This document shows, piece after piece, positions 1 to 5,462 of a DNA stretch of 6,676 nt. The notes under the pieces are model-generated. The model was not told the DNA's origin. It ran no database searches and was given only the letters and a program-made list of their open reading frames with translations. Source of the stretch: Candidatus Woesearchaeota archaeon. GTDB lineage: Archaea > Nanobdellota > Nanobdellia > Woesearchaeales > BM511. A program made the position numbers and the translations under genes. Where the stretch lies: assembly GCA_018221175.1 (NCBI GenBank), contig JAAOYE010000107.1, positions 1 to 6,676 on the forward strand, written 5' to 3'. Position 1 is the first letter of the stretch. The number at the start of each line of letters is the position of its first letter.

Positions 1-53
1 ATGAGCAAAGCTAGAAATAACCCTATCAAAAGCCTCTTTTTAGCTCCGCCCAT
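1..53 (-). CDS. N-terminal fragment of a signal-peptide or membrane-anchored protein (runs off left edge)
   Basis: An ATG at 53-51 on the minus strand opens a frame that stays open to the window edge, giving 17 codons: MGGAKKRLLIGLFLALL. A short basic start (KKR) followed by an unbroken hydrophobic run is typical of a signal peptide or N-terminal membrane anchor. The gene lies 75 bp downstream of rpa in the same orientation, with AT-rich TATA-like sequence in between. No Shine-Dalgarno sequence is visible before the ATG (upstream bases AGTTTTTAAA), which fits a leaderless or short-leader archaeal transcript. The function cannot be assigned from 17 residues. The competing plus-strand reading of this stretch is a 23-codon peptide with no recognisable character. 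Confidence 0.45.
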   Translation of the reverse strand, partial: MGGAKKRLLIGLFLALL

Positions 54-62
54 TTTAAAAAC

Positions 63-103
63 TATTAATTAATATATTTCTCTCTAGAATCATATATATA
101 TAT
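63..103 (-). promoter_or_regulatory. Candidate TATA region for the left-edge gene
   Basis: The gap between rpa and the left-edge start codon is almost pure A/T. It contains a 12-bp perfect palindrome TATTAATTAATA (63-74), an overlapping GAAATATATTAA on the minus strand (69-80) and an (AT)6 run (92-103). Either AT block could act as a TATA box: the nearer would give a leaderless transcript and the farther a leader of about 18 nt. The composition makes chance matches likely, so the exact element is uncertain. No clear T-run terminator for rpa is visible here; a T5 on the minus strand at 57-61 is the only candidate. Confidence 0.3.
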
Positions 104-128
104 CTATTTATTTATTAGAAGTGTAGTT

Positions 129-1397
129 TTACTCATAAATATCATCATCAGAAAGGTCTTCTAGGTCGTTAAGTGATACTGTTTCTTCTTTTGGAGTTTC
201 TTCTTGTTTCTTAGTCTCTTCTTCAAAGACTTCTGGTTCTGGTACTGCTGGCTTGATTTCTTCATCAATTGGTGCCGCAGACGTAGCTGATGTACTAGTA
301 GTTTCGCTGCTTTGTTCATCTGCAGCAGAAACTTCTTCTTTTACCGGTTCAGCTGGTGCTGGAGATTCTGTAGTTTCTTCTTCCTTTTCAGCTGGTGTGT
401 CTGCTGCTTTTTTAGCCTCTTCATCTAAACGTTTCATTTCTTCATCAGGGTCTGGGTCTCTTTCAACAATTTGCGCTACAAACTCGATTCTTGCAAACAT
501 GTCATTAGTCGCAACTCTGCCAATCACTTTAATTATGTGACCTAAAAGGTCTGTTTTTATGTCTTCAAATGAAGCGTCTTTTTTTTCAAGGATTTCTTCA
601 TGAGTCTTGCTTAGCAGGTGCTGGAGCTGGTTTCTAAAAAATATTGTTCTAATTGTTTCTGTTCCATCATCAAGGATTAGGTTCATGACATATGAATAAC
701 CTGGCGCGTCCACTTTTCCATGCTCTTCGCATGCAAATCCTTCTTCTGCTTCTCTTGCTCTTTTCCCGCACTTGGGGCATACTTCAAAGAATCTTGTGTC
801 AAACGCCTGGACGATTGTTCCAAGTATCTCAATGTTTTGGTCCTGTGAGTCAAGTTCATTGATTTTTTTTCTTGTTGCAGCAATTCTTGTTTTTACTTCT
901 CCTATTTTTTCTCCTTTTGGGTTTATGATGACCTCTGAGTTGTCGTTTAGGTGCACTTCTACTCTGCCGTTGTTTTCTCTTGAGTATCCTGATTTTATCA
1001 TGACAATATCTTCTTCTTTTAGTTTTTCCAAGACATCTGCTTTGTCTCCCCATGCCGTGATTCTTATTGAGCCTGTCTCGTCTCCAATCATGAAGCTTCC
1101 GACTTTCCCCTTTCTTTGCGGAGTCTCAAAGTGTCTTACCTCAAATATTCTTGTGACTTTGCCAACAACCTCGATATTTCTCATTCCTGCAAAGATGTTT
1201 TTTATCTGAAGCTTGTCTGACTGCTCCATTAGATTTATTCCATGCTCGTTCGCAATTATGTGTGCTGCGCCTTCCTCTGAGATTAGTCCCTGGAGCTGGT
1301 CCATCTTTTCTTTTATTTTAGAATTAATTTCTTCGTCTGAAAGCCCTTTTTTCTCTTTTAATTGTTCGACAATGTATTCTTTTGGTATCTTTAACAT
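129..1397 (-). CDS. rpa: Replication protein A-like single-stranded DNA-binding protein
   Basis: This is an archaeal RPA/RFA1-type ssDNA-binding protein that should protect single strands in replication, repair and recombination. I call 422 aa from the ATG at 1397-1395. Residues 1-60 are a helical N-terminal region (MLKIPKEYIVEQLKEKKGLS). A first OB fold spans about 74-160 (IEVVGKV...GSIRITAW...VEVHLND). A second spans about 188-313 and has a zinc finger inserted: C207, C210, C223 and H226 (CxxC-x12-CxxH). Residues about 315-422 form a low-complexity E/P/A/T/S tail ending LSDDDIYE. An in-frame ATG at 1457 would add 20 residues, but that extension runs back over the TATA box and into the upstream gene. 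The 1397 start instead follows a G-rich GGGGGAAAGG and begins like known archaeal RPAs. The gene appears independent of the surface-protein cluster before it. Confidence 0.9.
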   Translation of the reverse strand: MLKIPKEYIVEQLKEKKGLSDEEINSKIKEKMDQLQGLISEEGAAHIIANEHGINLMEQSDKLQIKNIFAGMRNIEVVGKVTRIFEVRHFETPQRKGKVGSFMIGDETGSIRITAWGDKADVLEKLKEEDIVMIKSGYSRENNGRVEVHLNDNSEVIINPKGEKIGEVKTRIAATRKKINELDSQDQNIEILGTIVQAFDTRFFEVCPKCGKRAREAEEGFACEEHGKVDAPGYSYVMNLILDDGTETIRTIFFRNQLQHLLSKTHEEILEKKDASFEDIKTDLLGHIIKVIGRVATNDMFARIEFVAQIVERDPDPDEEMKRLDEEAKKAADTPAEKEEETTESPAPAEPVKEEVSAADEQSSETTSTSATSAAPIDEEIKPAVPEPEVFEEETKKQEETPKEETVSLNDLEDLSDDDIYE

Positions 1398-1410
1398 AAC
1401 CTTTCCCCCA

Positions 1411-1439
1411 AAAACTAGTTTTCTCTCATTATTTATATA
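1411..1439 (-). promoter_or_regulatory. rpa promoter: TATA box and 12-bp palindrome
   Basis: The 50-bp gap before rpa contains a near-ideal archaeal TATA box on the minus strand, TATATAAAT (1431-1439). Its centre lies about 38 bp before the ATG at 1397. With the usual spacing of about 25 bp, transcription would start near 1409-1411 and leave a leader of roughly 12 nt containing the G-rich stretch GGGGGAAAGG. The BRE position (CATAAGC, 1440-1446) matches the consensus only weakly. A perfect 12-bp palindrome AAAACTAGTTTT (1411-1422) sits at the predicted start site and could be an operator. It is followed by T5 on the minus strand and so could alternatively help to end the upstream transcript. 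Chance palindromes of this size are expected in a window this long. Confidence 0.6.
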
Positions 1440-1447
1440 GCTTATGG

Positions 1448-4400
1448 CTAAATGCATTTAGGCCTAAAGAAATTGGAGTTTGTCATAAGTTCCATTGTTT
1501 TCTCATTGAACTGCTTGTTTCCATTTTTATCTGTTGGCACAACATAAAAGCAGTAGTTTTTAGATGATTCATAATTTGGTATTGTTACTTCTTTTTGTGT
1601 TGCTGTTTTGCCAGCAAAAGCATTAGGAATTCCAACCACATCGTCAGGTGTCATAGGCTGCTCAAATATATAAATATGAAATGCGTTTTGGTCTGGAAGC
1701 TCTGTGTCTGCATCAAAGAGTGTTCCATCAACATTTAGAGTGGGAGTCGCCCATGCGATTGTTTTAATATTGCCAGACGCGCCTGGATTAACATTAAAGT
1801 CAAATCCTTCAAGTGGCCATGTTGCCGGCGCCAGGTTGTCTTTTGGAGATATTTTGATATACTGTTTGTTTTTGTCTTCTTTTAGCTCATTGTTATGGGC
1901 ATCGACCGCTGTTACCATAAAATAATGTTTTTCTGGTGTGAGTTTAAATGGTGCTGTGTAGATTTTAGTAAGGTTATCAACAGTGTCTGTGTATGAATAT
2001 AAACTTTGATCAATCATAAATTCATTTAGTGTCGCCCCTCTTGTTGTGGCATCAAAGTTAGACTTTACTATATTGTTATTTGTCGCAGTTAAAACAAGTG
2101 AGAGCTTTGGGTTTGAAATGTCAATAAAGTCATATTCTTTTGCCTGAGAAATGCTAAGCTGGAGGCTATCTACATCTTCTCTTGTTTTTATATTTTCCAG
2201 TGTGTCATCAAAAAAGTCCTGGACAGAATAATAAATATTGAATCTCACAGCGTCTTTTTCTTCGTCTTTGTGGCTCCAAGCAAGAAGCACTTCATTATCA
2301 TAAGTTATGATATCCTCAAAAACAACAAAGTCAAAGATGGTTGGCGGTGGGATGTTGTCTCTAAAATAGTATGCTAATCTGATTTTATTATTTTCATATC
2401 TGATTTTCTTTACCTTATCATCATATCTTGGAACCTTAACTCCTGTGTCGACGCAAAGCTTTACAGTATCTCTTTGTACATTGCACTGTTTAAGATCTCC
2501 ATTAGAATATTCTACCAATTTTTCATTATACGTTGAAGGATTTAGAAATGAAACTGCGTTATTATTTTTGTAAAGCAGTAAAGGTGTATCAAAATCTTTT
2601 CTTGAATAAACTATCTTTATTCCTTCACCTTCTTCATTATCAATATAGGATAATTGGTATGTGTCAAGGTCCTGGTTGATATTTATAATTCCATTTTCTA
2701 AAACATCAATCCCTTCTCCAAGCTGCATTCCATGACTGCTTGAAAATTCCTCAACAACATCCTTGTTTAAAGAAAATGTGGTTGTATCGCCAGTTTTTTC
2801 AACAAATATGTCCACTTCTTGATTTGTTTTTGGTATTTTGACTTCGCAATAACAGTTGTTGTCAGTTGAGTTTGCACACAAATAAAATTCTTCTGCAAAA
2901 GCATAAAAAACTTTTTCATCAAAGTCATCGCAGTCATCAGTCCAGATAAGGCTAGAATCAACTTTTTTTGCTTCATCCAAAATGTTTTTTGCAAAGTCTT
3001 TTTTGTTTGTGCTTGTTTCATATACTTGTGCCAGTTTTTCAAGTGCCTCGTAAACTCTTGTATAGATTTTGAGATCATAGTCAACTTCAAGAGAGAAAGA
3101 AGGGTTTACAGTGTAGTCTCCGATGCTTTTGACATCATGAGAGCAAAAGCTCATGGCACAGCTCATTCCTTCTCCTGTTGCATAAAAACCGCATGACTGG
3201 TCTTCTGGCACTACTTCAATAGTGCATGTAGCTCTGCAGTCTGGACTGCAAACACAGCACTGTTTGTATTCTTCGCCTGTCTCCTCTTCTTTTATTTCTT
3301 TTAGTTCTTCTGAATCCTCCCTAATTATTTCTTCATATTTTAAGATGTATCCAGATACTTTATTCACATAATTTATTATCTCTGTTACTTTTCCTTCTCT
3401 TCTAGCTCTTGAATAAAAATAATTGCCTTTGCCGCATCCAGTTTTGCAGTATATCTCATTAATAAGAGACTCATCTATTTGAGCTGCTACTTCTCCCCAT
3501 GAAGGGTTGCTTTTGCCTGTTCTTTTTATAGCTGCGTTTATAACACCTGTTCCGCCATTGTATGATGCAAGTGCGAATTCTCTTTGATAAGAATATTCGC
3601 TAAACTGGTTCATAAGCCTTAAAAGATATAGTGTTCCTGCTTCTATAGATTTTTCCCAGCTAAATCTGTCATCATTGTTCTCGTTGCATAAAGGATTGAT
3701 TTGGCATGCATTTCCTGTGCATTTGCACATTGTTAATTTAGTGAATATTTCACTATATCCTTTTGCTGTGCTGTGGCAAAACTGCATTAGTCCAACACAC
3801 CCAGATGCAGAGATTAAAGCAGGTCTTCCGCTTGACTCTGTTGCGATAACTCCTACAACGATTTTATCATCAGCTCCAATCCTTTTGGATTCTGCTCTTA
3901 TCTTTGCTCCATAAACATTAACTATTTGTTTAATCATTCCATCGGCGTCTGCAGGGATCTTATATTCTATTTTTGGTGCTTTTTTTACAACTTTTCTTTC
4001 GATTATAGGAATCGCAAAGTCATCAACTGCCAAGGCTTCAATTTTTATTTTATCATCAATGTCTGTATCATATCTATAGTTACTTGTTGGGATGTGTACA
4101 GGGCCATAACTTTGCAGATACTTGTCGAGATAATGATTGAAAAGAGTTTGAAAATTGTTTTTTGGATTTTTTTGTTCTGGGATGCATGTATCATTAATGT
4201 TTAGAAGAAGTTTGTATCCAAAATACTCTCCGCACTCCTTTGTATATAATCCTGCTGAGTCTGAGAGTTCATTTAGCGTAGTGTATGCTGCTTGTTTTGC
4301 AGACTCATCAATATAAAAAAGCGTGTTTTCTCCTTTGTCATATGAAAGAATTAGCTCGTACTGGACCTTGCCTATTTTTTCAGGGTTGCTTTCAATTTTA

Positions 4401-4492
4401 TTGTTTAAGATTATTGCCGCCCATATGAATATGACTATTGTGAAGATGGCGAGTATTGCCATTGCAAATCCCATAGCTTTTTTATTTCTCAT
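1448..4492 (-). CDS. Membrane-anchored lytic transglycosylase (SLT domain) with cysteine clusters and FnIII-like domains
   Basis: This 1014-aa surface protein is predicted to cleave glycan chains of the murein type. Residues 1-31 are a basic start (MRNKKA) and one membrane helix, in a class III-like arrangement. Residues about 35-180 are an unassigned extracytoplasmic region with a C87/C103 pair. Residues about 185-390 are an SLT/goose-lysozyme-type domain: IATESSGRP with the putative catalytic E219, then SGCVGLMQF (GLMQ at 234-237), SIEAGTLYL, ASYNGG (309-314) and a terminal INYVNKV. A four-cysteine insertion (C256, C258, C263, C269) interrupts the domain. An acidic linker (390-410) leads to an eight-cysteine module (412-450). 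Residues about 455-710 are unrecognised. Two FnIII-like beta domains lie at about 715-885 and 890-1000 (YFMVTAVDAHNN and YCFYVVPTDKNGN). The start overlaps the upstream stop as ATGA. The SLT assignment is strong; the natural substrate is unknown. Confidence 0.85.
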   Translation of the reverse strand: MRNKKAMGFAMAILAIFTIVIFIWAAIILNNKIESNPEKIGKVQYELILSYDKGENTLFYIDESAKQAAYTTLNELSDSAGLYTKECGEYFGYKLLLNINDTCIPEQKNPKNNFQTLFNHYLDKYLQSYGPVHIPTSNYRYDTDIDDKIKIEALAVDDFAIPIIERKVVKKAPKIEYKIPADADGMIKQIVNVYGAKIRAESKRIGADDKIVVGVIATESSGRPALISASGCVGLMQFCHSTAKGYSEIFTKLTMCKCTGNACQINPLCNENNDDRFSWEKSIEAGTLYLLRLMNQFSEYSYQREFALASYNGGTGVINAAIKRTGKSNPSWGEVAAQIDESLINEIYCKTGCGKGNYFYSRARREGKVTEIINYVNKVSGYILKYEEIIREDSEELKEIKEEETGEEYKQCCVCSPDCRATCTIEVVPEDQSCGFYATGEGMSCAMSFCSHDVKSIGDYTVNPSFSLEVDYDLKIYTRVYEALEKLAQVYETSTNKKDFAKNILDEAKKVDSSLIWTDDCDDFDEKVFYAFAEEFYLCANSTDNNCYCEVKIPKTNQEVDIFVEKTGDTTTFSLNKDVVEEFSSSHGMQLGEGIDVLENGIININQDLDTYQLSYIDNEEGEGIKIVYSRKDFDTPLLLYKNNNAVSFLNPSTYNEKLVEYSNGDLKQCNVQRDTVKLCVDTGVKVPRYDDKVKKIRYENNKIRLAYYFRDNIPPPTIFDFVVFEDIITYDNEVLLAWSHKDEEKDAVRFNIYYSVQDFFDDTLENIKTREDVDSLQLSISQAKEYDFIDISNPKLSLVLTATNNNIVKSNFDATTRGATLNEFMIDQSLYSYTDTVDNLTKIYTAPFKLTPEKHYFMVTAVDAHNNELKEDKNKQYIKISPKDNLAPATWPLEGFDFNVNPGASGNIKTIAWATPTLNVDGTLFDADTELPDQNAFHIYIFEQPMTPDDVVGIPNAFAGKTATQKEVTIPNYESSKNYCFYVVPTDKNGNKQFNEKTMELMTNSNFFRPKCI

Positions 4493-4968
4493 TTTTTTGT
4501 CTCAAAATGCACAGTAAATATTTTGTTGTTAAATCCTGGAACCTCTGTGTTTGCATATATCATTTCTACTTCTGTTAGGCTTTGGCAGTCTTTTGACTGC
4601 TCTTTAAATGTGCTTGAGGGCATCTTTAGTGTCCAGCAAACCTTTTTGCCATAGACACTTTGCATTATTTCATTAACGTGCTTTATTGCAGCAGTTTTTA
4701 TTTTTTCATCATACTCTACCTGATATTTTGAAAGAAGCTCTGAAAAGCTCATCTGGTATCCTTCGTATGTGACTTGTGAACGAAGCAATCCAAGCAAGAA
4801 AAGATTGTCTCCTATTTCTCCAGATGCCTGCTCTATTACTATTTTTTGATGCTCTGATTCTAGTCCAAACATCCAAAAAAACATGGTTATGGTTACCATC
4901 ATGATGGATAGTGCCATGACTATATTAAGTGGTGTTCCAAACAGCGATGCTTTCTTGTTTTGTCTCAT
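4489..4968 (-). CDS. Small single-pass membrane protein, possibly pilin-like
   Basis: I do not recognise a named family for this 159-aa protein. It begins MRQNKKASLFGTPL, with a KKA step resembling a class III signal cleavage site, then a methionine-rich hydrophobic helix (about 14-35). The remaining 120 or so residues are mixed helix and strand with two cysteines, C111 and C128, likely a disulfide if outside the cell. The 40-105 part looks helical and the end (VEMIYANTEVPGF...FTVHFETKK) beta-rich, which is compatible with a pilin or pseudopilin headpiece but does not prove it. It overlaps the previous gene by 4 bp (ATGA) and the next by 4 bp (ATGA), and it has no strong Shine-Dalgarno sequence, so its translation is probably coupled. 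It likely works with the SLT protein that follows. The reading frame is certain; the function is not. Confidence 0.8.
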   Translation of the reverse strand: MRQNKKASLFGTPLNIVMALSIMMVTITMFFWMFGLESEHQKIVIEQASGEIGDNLFLLGLLRSQVTYEGYQMSFSELLSKYQVEYDEKIKTAAIKHVNEIMQSVYGKKVCWTLKMPSSTFKEQSKDCQSLTEVEMIYANTEVPGFNNKIFTVHFETKK

Positions 4969-5462
4969 CTTTTTTCTGCCACCACTATGATTTTTAGCGC
5001 TTTAGTTTCGTTTCCGACAATTACGGGCAGATTTTTTTCTGCCTTGTTGTATCTTTTTGAAAATGTTAAAGGCTCAACATCTTCATAATATTCCTGGTTG
5101 ATATAAATAGGATTTTGACCTTCAAGAGATATCATCAAGCCAACAAGCACTCTATCTGTTTCTTTTATGCAATTTAATTTCAAATAATTTTCATCATATT
5201 TTTCTTTGTCAATGATTCCAGGATAATTTCTTATCTCGTCGCTTTTAGAAAGACAACCTGGACTGTAGAGGATTCTTGCAGCTACTAGGTCAAGCTCGAG
5301 TGTTCCTGTATCAATATTTTTCTTTATAACTGTGTTTACAAAAAATATCAGGCTAAATACAAGTATTAAGATTAAGAGTATTCTAAATATCCAAAACGTT
5401 GCGTCTGCTGCTATTTCTTCTCCTCGTTTGTTTTTAGCTAGTGTAGTAAGTCTTGACAGCAT
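4965..5462 (-). CDS. Small single-pass membrane protein with class III-like N-terminus
   Basis: This 165-aa protein has no family I can name with certainty. Residues 1-14 (MLSRLTTLAKNKRG) are basic and end in KRG, followed by EEIAADATFW and a strong membrane helix (about 23-45). The K-R-G then E step resembles an archaeal prepilin/archaellin processing site. The outer part holds RILYSPGCLS and later YLKLNC, giving a C70/C98 pair around YPGIIDKEKYDENYLK, then a beta-rich end (LPVIVGNETKALKIIVVAEK). The start lies 29 bp inside the upstream gene. It is supported by a consensus GGAGG 9 nt before the ATG and by the absence of any other nearby start. It overlaps the next gene by 4 bp (ATGA). A structural part of the same surface complex as its neighbours is the likeliest role. 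Confidence 0.8.
   Translation of the reverse strand: MLSRLTTLAKNKRGEEIAADATFWIFRILLILILVFSLIFFVNTVIKKNIDTGTLELDLVAARILYSPGCLSKSDEIRNYPGIIDKEKYDENYLKLNCIKETDRVLVGLMISLEGQNPIYINQEYYEDVEPLTFSKRYNKAEKNLPVIVGNETKALKIIVVAEKR

Noticed and set aside
1..72. Short plus-strand frame MSKARNNPIKSLFLAPPILK... ending in TAA
   Set aside because: The 23 codons have no recognisable features. The minus-strand reading of the same bases gives a proper signal-peptide-like start in line with all neighbouring genes, though the tail of a plus-strand gene entering from the left cannot be fully excluded.
92..103. (AT)6 run as a microsatellite or structured RNA
   Set aside because: It is short and embedded in a generally A/T gap. 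It is better treated as possible promoter sequence.
253..540. Plus-strand open frame of 95 codons, Ser/Ala/Val-rich
   Set aside because: It is the complement of the low-complexity E/P/A/T tail of rpa. The Ser-rich product reflects that composition, and it has no start context or homology-like pattern.
772..1209. Plus-strand open frame of 145 codons opposite rpa
   Set aside because: It runs antisense to the OB folds and zinc finger, which are clearly coding on the minus strand. Its translation is Ser/Phe-rich without domain character.
1448..4492. Phage virion or prophage lysis gene as the source of the SLT domain
   Set aside because: There are no tail, holin, terminase or integrase-like neighbours. 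The protein has an N-terminal anchor, and it lies in a cluster with other anchored proteins next to a chromosomal rpa.
129..4492. Bacterial origin of the window, suggested by the murein hydrolase-type domains
   Set aside because: The OB-fold and zinc-finger RPA, the BRE/TATA elements, the leaderless start and the class III-like N-termini all point to an archaeon, and no -35/-10 promoters are apparent.
4489..4500. Possible frameshift fusion at the A7 run (ACAAAAAAATGAG) joining the 159-aa and 1014-aa proteins
   Set aside because: A -1 slip on A-AAA-AAA would indeed read into the next frame, but the ATGA overlap, the independent basic start and the separate membrane helix of the 1014-aa protein explain the junction as ordinary translational coupling.
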